Shown piece by piece: positions 48,088 to 59,513 of a stretch of 64,000 nucleotides of DNA. The stretch comes from Verticillium longisporum (taxonomy: Eukaryota > Ascomycota > Sordariomycetes > Glomerellales > Plectosphaerellaceae). Below the pieces are notes generated by a model. The model was not told the DNA's origin. It saw only the letters and a program-made list of their open reading frames with translations, and made no database searches. A program made the translations under genes and the position numbers. The stretch covers positions 4,154,001 to 4,218,000 of the forward strand of contig JAETXT010000004.1 of the NCBI GenBank assembly GCA_019188255.1. The letters are read 5' to 3'. Each line of letters begins with the position of its first letter. Position 1 is the first letter of the stretch.

Positions 48088-49045
48088 ATGGTACACCCTC
48101 ACACAGCAGTGGGCATCGCCCAGGTGGTGTTCTACGCCCCCATGCTACCAACGGCAATCTTTGTTCTCGTCAAGAATTGGCGGCAGCCGCCTCGAATGGC
48201 ATGGTACCCCCTGGTGACATTTTGCCTCTGTCAGTGATTCTACTCACTCACAAACAGTCATAAAGTTAACAACTCTCAGTACGTCTCGCTGGCGGCATAA
48301 TCACAATTATCCGGGGACCGCAACCTCGCAACATTGGCCTCATTATTGCCGATAGCGTCCTCCTCAACGTTGGGCTAATCCCGCTCCTCGTGTCATTAAT
48401 CGGCATCATGCGTATCACGTATGGCCTTGTCCCCGCAATGTCCGTGCTATGGCGACCCAGCTGACTAGTTGTTCGTCCAGTCTAAACTCAAGCCTTGACA
48501 AAAACTCTCGTGCTCGACAGTTCCTCAAGGCTGTGCGATTCATCTTCCTCGCCGCCATCGTCCTTCTGGCCGTCGCCGGCGGCATCAGCAGCGACGACTC
48601 TTCCCTTGCGACGGCGAGGATCCTCACCAAGGCTGCCTATGTCATTCTGGCGGCGATTCTCGCTCTGGCCACGGCAGAGATGGTGTACCTCCTGACCCAG
48701 ACGCACCGCATTCCCGCCAGTGGTTGCTACGTGAGTTTGGCTCCCTCTGCGTCACGCTCATAGTAAACTGACTATGAGCAGTATATCCGCTTTGCACTCG
48801 TCTCCGTACCGTTCTTGGCTGTCCGAACTGCCTATGGCCTGTTGTATGCGTTTACCATTCACGATCCGAACACCATCTGGAATCCCCTCGTCGGATCAGC
48901 AGCCGCCTTTGCGTTGATGTGCCTCTTGGTTGAGTACATCGTGCTCATGATCTTCATCTATCTTGGAATCCACAGGATATGGCACCCCTGCCAGCCGTCG
49001 CAGGAGACCGAAGAGGCCAGCAAAGTTCCCACGATAGCAGCCTGA
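48088..49045 (+). CDS. seven-helix fungal membrane protein, DUF7702 type
   Basis: Four exons, 48088-48229, 48280-48418, 48481-48730 and 48782-49045, with introns of 50, 62 and 51 bp (GTCAGT...CTCAG, GTATGG...TCCAG, GTGAGT...GCAG). Total 795 nt, 264 residues, with all splice phases consistent. About seven hydrophobic segments are visible, for example GIAQVVFYAPMLPTAIFVLV, NIGLIIADSVLLNVGLIPLL, FIFLAAIVLLAVAGG, YVILAAILALATAEMVYLL and FALMCLLVEYIVLMIFIYL. The loop RLAGGIITIIRG and the last-third motif RFALVSVPFLAVRTAYGLLY are typical of this ascomycete family. Function unknown; an integral plasma or endomembrane protein is inferred. The TATA box and AT-rich surroundings suggest a conditionally expressed accessory gene. 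Confidence 0.85.
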
Positions 49046-50100
49046 ACAGCCGCAGATCGAACGGTGACTATTGGGTGTTAGGTGTCGATAATCTTGCTTG
49101 AAGCCCAAAAGGGGTGCCAAGCTATGTTTGCTTTGCAATGCAGCTTGTTCGTATCTAGAGACAATGAAGAATAGTACGACAGAGTTCAGAAAGTTCTACA
49201 CCTTGGAAAACAGCTGTCTATTGATCTTGGCAGGGGTTCAGAAGTCCTCTTCTCCATAATGCTCCGAGACGTGATTGCACAACGGCCTTTGGCAATGCAA
49301 ACTAGACGCACCGGCCATGACGCCTCGTGCATTTGCAGCAATCTGCAGTGGTGGTTCGCCATGCTGGCATTGTCCCAGAGTGATCGGCGCCTGGATGCGA
49401 TGTCAAGTTGGTGCGGTGTGACATGTCGAGAGCCAGGGAACAGCAAGCCATCGTGAGAATCAGCCTTTGCGTCATGTTTCGTCCGCGATAGCCGCCATGA
49501 TTTTGTTCAAAGGTATCGTCTCCAGAGGGACAATGACACGCTTGCCTCTATACTAGATTACGAAAAGGCCAAGGCCTTTGCCCAATCAGGCAGACGTAGT
49601 TGGCGTTCGCAAGCTCGTGTTCGAGAAATCGACTTCAGGCCGCACCTCCTGATTAAATGTCTCTTGGCAATTTCCGAAATGGCAGCGCCCATGCCGCCAG
49701 AGACATGCGATACATCGAAGGCACTCGATACACGTACACACCACCGTACTCCTTTCCTAGCATGGCTATCGCGTGGTACGTCTAGTAGCACAGCGTAAAT
49801 CTCAAGAAACCCTTATCATGATCCTGAAATTGGATCACTGATAATCCTGATGGCGATGCAGCACGCCAAGGCAGCCCGCGACATGTTCACGGCGAGGCTG
49901 CATCCTACGGGCTTATCTTCGGGGTTTGGTTCGCCACGAGTACATTCACCGAGTCAGGTGAACCAGTATTGTCAGCTACCACGTCGGCGTCGGCGTCGGT
50001 GGCCTCTCGACGATGCATTGCATGAAGCAACGCCTTTCTGCTGCTGATCCGACAGCTTACCTGCAGCTTTGGCGCCGCTGTTCAGTGGGTGCCGGAGTAC
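49046..50100. other. intergenic, no supported gene
   Basis: Short frames only. Just before the tandem repeats there is a small GTCGGC repeat at about 49983-50001. Nothing else recognised. Confidence 0.45.
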
Positions 50101-50368
50101 ATGGTCGGGGGCAAAAATTTCGATACCCTCCGAGGTAGCGCCCACCCCTGCCTGTGGGGGGACGCTTGGACGGTACAAACAGTGACGTTCCTTTCCTTGC
50201 ACAAAAATATACCACCTAAATAAGGCTGGTCTACGAGCTAATGAGATATAGATAAAATGCCAGGGCAGTCGATGGGGAAGTCGATGAATAATGGGCCCCC
50301 TGGTCGGCTCCCTGGTCCGTACTCGTTAAATGATTGAAACTTACCGTATACTATAGTAGTCAATGTAC
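50101..50368 (+). repeat. dispersed LTR-like repeat, copy B (tandem with C)
   Basis: The first of two head-to-tail copies, bounded on each side by GTAC. It begins ATGGTCGGGGGCAAAAA and ends GTAGTCAATGTAC. Compared with copies A and C its left third is GC-richer and diverged (CACCCCTGCCTGTGGGGGG where C has AAACCCTGCTTATAGGG), while its right half is almost identical to C. No coding capacity. Confidence 0.88.
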
Positions 50369-50635
50369 ATGGTCAGAGGCAAAAGTTTCGATAGCCTATT
50401 AGGTATCGATAAACCCTGCTTATAGGGTATGCTTAGAAGGTATAAAAGCTGACGTTCCTTTCCTTGCATAAAATTATACTACCTTAATAAGGCTAGTTAA
50501 CGAGCTAATAAGATATAGATAAGATACTAGGGTAGTCGATGGGGAAGTCGATGAATAACGGGCCCCCTGGTCGGCTCCCTGGTCGGTACTCGTTAAATGA
50601 TTGAAACTTACCGTATACTATAGTAGTCAATGTAC
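50369..50635 (+). repeat. dispersed LTR-like repeat, copy C (tandem with B)
   Basis: The second head-to-tail copy, again ending GTAGTCAATGTAC. It contains TATAAAA, and the unit could be read as TG...CA (TGGTCAG...ATGTACA at the B/C junction), which would fit an LTR. Most differences from copy A are C-to-T or G-to-A, as expected from repeat-induced point mutation. Confidence 0.88.
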
Positions 50636-52633
50636 GTTCAAGCTTGCGGGATTCATGGGTCGCATGTTCAGCTGGCGCTCACTGCTCAGGTGACATTTGG
50701 CCGAGCTCGAAGGCCATGCCATCTGTGAAAGTTGCCGTGTTACTGATGATCACTGAACAACTGGCAGGCGCACACAAGCGAGGATCGCGGCAGTTGAGGC
50801 GCAGGGTTCGTGGGCAGACAGATCGACGACATGCAAACCGAGGATTCGTCAAGCTTTGACCGTCTGGCTGTAGACAAAGCCCATATCGAAGCCCATGCTG
50901 TAAAACTGGTCAATCGCCAGGGTCGCGTCGTGGCGGCGCCCGCCAACCATCCAGGCTGCCCTTTAGAACGGCGCCCGCCTCAACGAACAAGTGAACCTAT
51001 GGAACGACAGCGTCTGCGCTAGGCCCGAGATGCAATCCGTCACCGCAAGGCGGCGGCATGGAGAGGTGCTGCCAGCAAGCCCCAGCAAGCAGAATGGCCT
51101 TGTCCCATTATCGTCGCACGCGTACCTCATTTCGACTGGGAGCACCAGGCTGCAGAAACGGCATCCGTGCCTTGGCCGGGAAATGAGTCTCAAGATTGGC
51201 GAAAGACGAATGCGGCCTGAGAGCGCGCGGGTGGACGGGCAGGAAAGGGTGGCAGCCGTCATTCTGGGTATCTGGATCCCTGACCTCGCGCCCGGGGATT
51301 GCACGTTTTGTATGCAGTCACGAAGAGGCGTAGAGCCGTACAATAGACGAAGCGTCTATCACTGAGGTTCTTTTGACTTGAAATTCGCACCTTTACTGGA
51401 TGTCGTGATAGCGAGACGGGCAAAATGGGAGATGAGGTCGCTTATCGCCCCGGCAAGACGGGTGACGCACGGGCATGCGTTGACGTTGACAATGTCCACA
51501 ACAGTGCTAGGACGCAATGTTTTTTGTTGTTGCGATTGATGTCATTCTTCCATCAGACGTGTCGATGTCAATCTCGGCAGGCCTTGGGAGGCCCTCTTTT
51601 GTCTGGAGGAAGAGTCAGCCATACCAAAGCATTGTGAAGAGCTGGGCCAAATGCGGACTTGGAGGAGCTGCAGATCCAAGCTGCGCATTGCAGCACTATT
51701 ACTGCCATGTTGAAGCGTGCTTGTTCCAAGGTAAAGTGGACTAAGGTCAGACAAGAATGGCGCTTTCCCTCTATTGAATGCTGCTGTCACACGCCTTGTG
51801 AACGGGTTGACCGATCATCGATGCTAGTACGAGGCACGTCTCACCGAGCGCTGCAGGAGCCCAAAAACAGGATCAGTAGGGCAGTCGGTACCAAGAGTAG
51901 GCGACAGGTGTCGAGGCGAGGCAGAGGCAGCAGACAGGGGAGGCATGTGGTGTGGGCCATTGCCTGTCTCTCAGTGGAGTGATGTTCAGGAACGGCCAGG
52001 GCCCAGAACATGACGGGTGGGCTTCTATGGGTGGGTAAGCTGAATCTCTGATTGGCATGCATGCACCGAACAAGGCAAGACCTCCTGGGAGTGCCTGGGA
52101 GACGGCAGCGGCAGGCGGGGACGTACATCCCTGGGCGGAAGCGGGGGCCTTGGAAGCCGCAGCCCAGACTTTGCCCTGCTGAGCGTATGAGCCACACACG
52201 AGGTCACGGTCCCCACCGTCCGAGGCGCTAAACTGACCCTCTCGCAAACGTTGGGCCAAACGGAGCACCCGGCTGACATGTCTTGCCCTGCTCCGTCCCC
52301 ATCGCCATCGCCAGAAGGGAGGAGGGGCAGGTCGACTGCCGCGAGTCTTCTATGGCGCGGGAGCGGAAGCGGAAGCGGGGCTGAGGGCTCGTGATGAGAC
52401 TGTTCTGGTTCTCGAAAGAGAGAGGAAGAGTAGAAGGGGGCGAAGGCGGTGGAGCCATTGTTGGAGAACACATGTCCCTGGCATCCACAGACGAGAACGG
52501 TAAAACGGGGAGCAACAAACAAGGACCAACGATGGAGCGAGTGGGAGAAATGAGATGGGATGAGAGGCGGGAGAACAAGTAAACGGTTGTTGGTCGCAAT
52601 GCGTTCGCGGAAACAATCGCCTGGCCTGTGTCC

Positions 52634-52684
52634 CTACCTAGGTACCTACCTAGGTACATTACCTTTCCTAGGTACCTAGGTACT
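52634..52684. repeat. TACCTAGGTA-type palindromic repeat cluster
   Basis: Five overlapping CCTAGGTACC/TACCTAGGTA palindromes in about 50 bp, intergenic. Confidence 0.75.
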
Positions 52685-53467
52685 TACTGCTGACCACCCA
52701 ACGCTGGGGACAGCACACCGCCACGCCATGCAGCGAGCAGCCATGGCGCTGTCATTGATGCGTCGAACGCGATGCGCCCTGGCCATTGAGAGCCACAGTG
52801 CCCAGGGCATGTGCTGGGCGGCATCTGGGCGTCCGCGTGTGCGCTGTCAGCGAGATTAAGCAACACCAACATCCGCCCATCGTCAGCAAGCCACCAGATA
52901 GGTACCGTCGTCGGGTAGGACAGACCCTGTCACTGGCAGTTGGGTGGAAGGGTACAGTAGGGGTGACGAATTTTGAGTTGGACGACCGGCGGGACAAAGG
53001 AAATGGCAAAAATGTGATCCACTTGATGGGGGCTTTGGGGCCGTCCGTCGCCATGTGCTCTTTCTGGTTGTTTGACTCGAGTAGCAAGGTACCACCAAGC
53101 CGTGGAACGTCGCCATGGTGAAGAAAAGGGGGCTAAAAAAGTATATTCTCGGCCTCTCAGGGCCCCCTCAAACCCTCAAACATGAAGCCCCCAAACCCAG
53201 CCGGCCGGCCGGAAAGAGACTCGATGAATCAGTCGCCGCCGACGGGTACTAGCACCAAGCCAGAGCCGTCGAAGGGCGGGAAAAAGAGGCAAAGCGCAAA
53301 CCCATCCGCTGCCATTCGGCTGGCGCATCCCAAAGACGCCTAGATGCAGACGCTAAAAAGCCAAGTCAGACAACAAGTCACAGCAGAGTACAGCAGAACA
53401 GGGCAGATTCGGTGCAGACCTGGGGGAGGATGAAGGCCGAAAAAGCAAGGAACGGAAAGAGACTGGC

Positions 53468-53512
53468 CTACCTACTACGTACCTACCTACCTACCTACCG
53501 TAGGTACCTTAC
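53468..53512. repeat. TACC/GGTA repeat cluster
   Basis: (CCTA)n-type run ACCTACCTACCTACC followed by GGTAGGTACCTTACC, intergenic. Confidence 0.75.
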
Positions 53513-54837
53513 CTTCGAGTCATCTGCCCTTGCCATGCGGAGGTACTCACTCGGCTCAGCTACTGGCAAGCACATGCTGGTGTGTGTTGTGGGTTGGTCG
53601 TTGCCCAGGGCAGGTACCTACGTACAGTTGGTCGCGAGAGGTCGCTGCTGCCCCGGACCTTGGATCGAATTAGCTTCCTGTATTCGCAGGCAGAGTCGGC
53701 AGGTACGGACAAGGTACTGGGTACTGTACTTGAGGGCGCAGGCACAAGCGCAGGATGGGAGATGGAGAAGAAAGTGCCAGACCAACAAACAGCCTTTGTG
53801 CCTTCCCTGCTGCTCCATCTGCTCCTGCTCCATAAGTACTCCATACTCCAAACGGCCAGGCGATAGAACCAAGCTGCAGCGCGGGCCCGATATAACTCTG
53901 CATCGCCCATGTGCCCGTCCCTGTCCGTCGCCTGCTGCCCGCCTTCCCGCCCTCCGTCTCCTGTATCATACCCGTCTCTCCATGCGCGTTGTACCTTCGC
54001 CTTGCCTGTCTAGTACGCTTTGTTGCTATTTTCCGTGGATCCCTGGTCTTCGTTGCTTCAGCAAAGAAGCGAAGCGGGGAGGAAAAAAATACTTTCGACA
54101 AGTCAACATCACCACGCCATTGAAACTTTTCTCAGTCCCAGGGTCGCCGACTCGCGCATCCACCAACAATCCATCGCTGATTGACTGATTGCAACCTTCG
54201 TGGGGATCGCCCGCTTGTCGCTTCGACTTGCCATGGACGAACCGCCATAGGTTTGCGCAAACTTACACACTTGATTCCCACCCCCTTGGTACCCCGACCG
54301 ACGCGCTACACTTGAGAGAGACAGCACTTCTGACCCCACGACACTCCCTCTCGCTTGTCACAACTTTGCGACACGCCGACTTTGCGACACCAAGACACTT
54401 CAAACCCACGACACGATAGCGATCTTCTCCCTTTCATCTATATGTTTTGCTTGTCTGCCACGCATCCACGCTGTGCTCCCTCCGATCCTGCTCGACCCAG
54501 CGTGCTAATCTGGAACACGAGCTTCAAGACCTAACACGCCCCCCGCTACCAATACGAGACAAACCCGCTCCAGCTTCAGCACCACTGCCACGATCACTGG
54601 TCCAGACTCTCCAGCTGTGCGTCCAGAGTCTGGCCCGCGTAGCACGCACCACGCTGTAGAGCAGATTCAAGAAGCCCACCTCGAGGTCTCACCCTCATCC
54701 CCTCTCATAATGACGGCGCCCTACGCTCCCTCGTCAGCATCGCCTCCTCTCCGGACGCCGATGACGATGCGAAAGGCTTCCTGTCCTCGCAGCCTTCCAC
54801 CACGAACAACTCGACCAGCGCGAGCCCAGCCCAGAAC

Positions 54838-57800
54838 ATGTCCCTCGCCGCCGCCGCCACGTTGACGCCACTGTCCACGTCTGTCGACAGCAGCGACCGC
54901 TTTTGCGACCCGCCTGCGACCGCGAAAGAAAGCCAAGCCTACAGCAACGCCGCCTGCGACGAGCAAGACGCAGCAGCTCGCAGAGTCAGTGTGGCGCTCG
55001 AGGGGAATGCGCCTGTGCTCGCCCATAATTCCGTCCTACCCTCTCATGACAGTCCTGCGTCTGCGTCCGGCGCTGGTGCGCAACAAGGGGAACTGAATGC
55101 TGCGTCCGCCAAGGAGCACCTCGCACCGAAGAATGCAGACGAATTGGACAATAACGCACAGGCCGACCATGGCCATAGCGAAGCTCTGAGCCAGGGCCCC
55201 GGCCAGCATAGCCGCGATGATGACAGCGCCGAAATCACAAGCCTCTCGCGCGCCAGGGGTCATGCAGGCTCAACACCGCTGTCCATCCCGGCATTATTGC
55301 TAGGCTCCAAAGGGGCCGGTCGTGCCACCCAACGCACTCAACAACCTCCTGGCTACACACAAGCGAAAACAAACAACTCGAACACACTCGACACCACAAT
55401 TGCATCGAACCTCGACAGCACCCTCTCCTCTCCCTCGTCCCCCACAAGTCTCATTGAGCAACTGCAAGAGACCCTGCAAGCATCGCTGCAGCAACAAGCC
55501 GCATCGCCGTTATCCTCATCGCCGGGGTCGCCGCCAGCCGTAGCCACAGCGTCCACGACGCTGCACCGTCCCCAACCCATCGTCCGCACCACCTCCGACA
55601 GCGACAAGTTTACTGTGTGCCATCCCATCCCTGACCTAAACACCCGCTCTGGTGCCTACACTGGCAACATTGCTACTCTCGAAAAGACGGCCGAGCGGCT
55701 GTCCATGACCAGTTCGATCGAGGATGCCATTCGAGACTTGCACTGCGAATTGAAGAGAAGCGACAGTCGAAGATCCTCCATCTTGGCCGCCTCCAATCCT
55801 GCCTTCGCATCGGCATCCTCTCCCGAAGGCCCCTCTCCGCCTCTTGACGGCAGCCACCCACCGGCACCCCTTCGCTCGCTCGTCATATATCATCGGCGAG
55901 CAATATTGTCGAGGTAAACAACGCAGCGAGATACGGCGGTTACTCCCCTGCCGGATACGTAATGTCGCCCAACCATTCCCTCACGAGCCGTCTGCGGTCC
56001 GCCTCAAAAACGTCCAACGGCCGTCCTGACTTTGACGTGGATGCCTTTGTGTCGAGGAACGGTCCCGGAAAATCGTCCACTCGCAGCGCGCGATCAACCA
56101 AGATGTCGCTGACCGAAATCGCCGAGACGGAACCCACAACACTGACCAACGACGCCCTTGACAAAGCTGAGCGATTACCATCGCACAACGAACACGAAGA
56201 GAAGAACGAAACTGGCGCGAAGCCATCGGGAGACGTGTACCACGGCGACGCAAGCACAGATGCCTTCCACAAACTGCTGGATAATGCCCTGGCAACGGGA
56301 GCGCCTAGTGACAGCAAGAATGGCGACAATACGAGTCAAATGACTTCCCGACAAGAGTTGGGGACTGAGGAAGACCGCCCAGCGACGCCGCGGTCCACGA
56401 TGACATACGACCTAAACGATGCGTTTGGAGACTTTGATGGCGTGCACTGCGAGCCAGACTTTGGCTACTTCGAGGATGTACCGATGCCTGAGCCGGAACC
56501 CATGCCGGAACCCCAGAGCGAGCAGCCATTCAGCCGACCGGACATGCCGCGCCCACAGTCCTACTTTGACATGCAGACGGGCCAGCAGATGATGTATTAC
56601 CCGGCACGCGTGCCAGCTATGCTCAATCTGCCGCCCAAACTGTCCAGGAAACCGAAGGCAGCCATCCGTAACGCCAGGCACTCCAAAGTCCTGCAAGCCA
56701 TGGGTCACCCAGGTCTCGGACAGGCCGAGTACATGGAGCGAGGCTCACACGCACCCCCCGTTCGCCAGTCGACCTTATGGCTGCCTGACCCCGTGGAGTC
56801 CGAGGCGTTCTCCCCCTTTCCCCTGGAGCCATCGCCAGTGGAGCCTGCGCATGACAGGGCATCATTGCTCGATGGTAGCCACGCACAACGCCCGTGGTCG
56901 ACCGGCCGCGAACAGGGGCCTGAATCCTCGTACGACCCGATGCCCCAACCTCCACCAGCCGCTCGGCAGCACTCCCCTCGCACGGTCGAAATGGACGCCC
57001 ACAAGTCGGCTCACATGGAGGATCTACCACCGCATTTGCGTGCCAGCGCCTTTTTCGAATTGCCGCCCGAGCCGCCCACTGTCGAAATGAAAGGTGGCTC
57101 TGCGATGGACACCCTCGACAGCATCCTTGATGCATCGGCCAATGCCCCTGTCGACGCCTTTACCGATCACGCGTTTGCTGGCAAGCTTGGACGGGAGGTC
57201 TATGGTCGTGAGAAGAAGGCGAACCGCAAGTCGTCTGCCCTGCTGCAACCAGAGCATGCTGATGGCAAGAAGCGTGGTTCCTTTATGCCGTTTGGCAAAT
57301 CAAGCAATGATGGTTCCTCTGATCGGAGAAACACCATGACTGGTGTTTCCGTTCATAGCAGTAGAACAAGGGAACGTGGCGACGAGGACGAGAGCCAAGC
57401 ACTCTCTGGCAGTGTCGATGGCGAGCACCGCAGAGACGACGAAGAGGAATTCGTGTCCGAGGACGAGGAGGAACTCTATGCGGGCCCTCCCACGACCCTG
57501 CTGGCCGAACTGCAGCTTCGAAAGCACGAGCAGAAGATGCGGACGCGCAACCAACACCAAGCTGTCCCCGGGGGTATGCATTCGACCCTGCTGGAGCTCG
57601 ACGCCGTGGCCGAGGCACAGCGAAAGACGCGCAAGACGCGCCGGGTGAACCTGGCTTGGGAGGACACTGACGCCAACCCCGACCACAGTTCCGAGGATGA
57701 AGACGTGCCACTGGGCTTGCTCTACGCCAGCAAGGCTGCGGGCAACAATAATTTCACCGCCGCGATGGCCGAGCTCAACCGGCCGATTGGCCTCATGGAA

Positions 57801-58916
57801 CGCCGTGAAATGGAGGACAATGAGCCCCTCAGCGCGCGACGAGCCCGCCTACAAGGCAACGAGCCCTTGACTATTTCAAAGCACCGGAGCATGATGACAT
57901 TGAACCCGGGTGGCGCCAGCACCAACCGCTTGTCACGGATGCCATCGCCGCAGCGATCCGCTAGCCGGTTGGATCTCGAAGCCAGTGCACCCCGAATCGA
58001 AGAACCCGAGGAGCCCGAGATCGAAGAAGAGACCCTGGCTGAGCGAGTTCGCCGTCTTCGCGCCAAGGAGGAAGCTGAACACTCGAACCTGCCTCGCACG
58101 AGGCCCGTCTCTGCAGCGTTCTCTGTCGAGCTCCTCAGCCAGTTTGGTGATCTGGACGAAGACAAGACGAAGGAGAAGGCAGCCCCTGTCAAGAACGCCG
58201 ATGAAGAACAGGAAACGCTCGGCCAGAGGCGTAAGCGTCTGCAAGCCGAGCGTGAGGCGAGGGAGCGAGAGATGAACACGCAGATCCGACCTTTGCTTGC
58301 ACCGCGCCGGACCATGAACATGGCAGATGTGCTCGGCGCTCACCCTGTGCGTGAAACCCAGCAGCAGGATGCGGAGAGGCGAAGGCTCGAGGAGGAGCAG
58401 CGTCGTGCCAGGATGCAAGACGAGAAGATGGCGGCGTTGAGGGCGCAGATGCCCCAGACGCTACCGACGGCGATGCACGGAGCGCGCACTGGAGGATTCC
58501 GCAACGGCAGCTACAACGACGGTTCGGCGGGCCTGGGTGTCTACGGTCCCTCGGGGATGGGGGTCAATGCCAGCCGGACCAGTGTCGCCATGAACAACTA
58601 CGCACCGCAACCGACACAGATGGGCATGTACGGCGGCATGCAGGGTACTGCCCTCGGCATGCAAGGCGGGTACAGTCAAGGCTACGGCGGGGGCGTGGGG
58701 ATGCAGATGCAGGTGCCACAGATGGGTGGCATGGGGATGCAGCAAGGCATGGGCGGCATGCCGATGGGCATGAACATGGGCATGAATATGGGCATGAACA
58801 TGGGCATGAATATGGGTATGAACATGGGCATGAACATGAACATGAAGATGCCAATGGCCGGGCAGGCGCCGCCGCCTGGCTCAGTGGAGCGCTGGCGGCA
58901 CAGCGTGATGCCCTGA
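54838..58916 (+). CDS. large low-complexity conserved fungal protein with GMNM repeat, one apparent frameshift
   Basis: The first half is open from ATG 54838 to a TAA at 55915, the second from upstream of 55962 to a TGA at 58914-58916. Both belong to one protein: in the second frame the text runs SLARHISSASNIVEVNNAAR - YGGYSPAGYVMSPNHSL without a start. One added base between 55848 and 55880 (best site CCCC 55867-55870) gives 4080 nt, 1359 residues. Contents: Ser/Ala/Gln-rich N-terminal third, a conserved middle (RKPKAAIRNARHSKVLQAMG, EDLPPHLRASAFFELPPEPP), paired acidic/coiled-coil segments (ETLAERVRRLRAKEEAE, QETLGQRRKRLQAEREARER), then a Gly/Met-rich tail with about six GMNM repeats and the ending SVERWRHSVMP. 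The frame is open for about 200 bases above 54838 without ATG, so the true start may be in an upstream exon. I do not recognise a named family; function unknown. Confidence 0.8.
58768..58851 (+). repeat. 12 bp coding minisatellite (GMNM repeat)
   Basis: Six to seven copies of GGCATGAACATG, some with synonymous AAT or GGT changes, encode the Gly-Met-Asn-Met run near the C-terminus. Unit length is a multiple of three, so copy-number change keeps frame. Confidence 0.9.
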
Positions 58917-59513
58917 GAGGAGTGGAGGACGTGAGACGGATGGATGTACATGTCGGATTCGGACTTGCATATCTGCAGCGCATGATTACCATTGACCTTC
59001 TGTTGTTGTAGTATACAGGACTGGAAGGCGAACGTCGAGTTGGGATAGCATTGCGAGGCGTTTGCTCGGACTGGCGCTTTGCTGCCACATTTCTTTTGTC
59101 ACGAAATACTCTACTGTAATAACTCTGGATGCCGATGCGATCCAACTGCGAAAGCAACTTGTTTAATCATGACGGCGCTTGAACTGGACGAATGCCGCTT
59201 TTTGCGGGACACTGACTCGGGATACTCGGGAGACCCGCCACAGTACTGCCACCGCCCGCGCTGGCTTATCTTATCAGATACAGGCTGTACCTCGATTCCC
59301 CCCTAAAGCTGGAATCGAGCAGCCTTCTTGGTGGCCGCTATTGGAACACCTACCACTTTGCTTCCGCATCCGAACCCCTCCTGGTTTCCTTTGTCCTTCG
59401 CCTCTTTCCACATTGCGAGACAGCTCTCGAGAGCTGTACGACTGTCTCCGAATTCGAATCGACCCAGCGACGTCCGCTTGCCAGGGTGTCCGCTGGAGGG
59501 ACAAGCGACGATC
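58917..59513. promoter_or_regulatory. spacer between tandem genes
   Basis: About 600 bases carrying the 3' UTR of the upstream gene and the promoter/leader of the ARMH3-like gene. No other feature seen. Confidence 0.5.

Larger units (their letters stand above)
50636..54837. other. 4.2 kb intergenic stretch with TACC/GGTA clusters and long leader
   Basis: No supported gene. A minus-strand patch near 50870-50960 reads coding-like (DATLAIDQFYSMGFDMGFVY) before a stop and may be a relic. TACCTAGGTA-type clusters lie at 52634-52684 and 53468-53512. The last 0.7 kb is the C/T-rich leader of the next gene. Confidence 0.45.
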
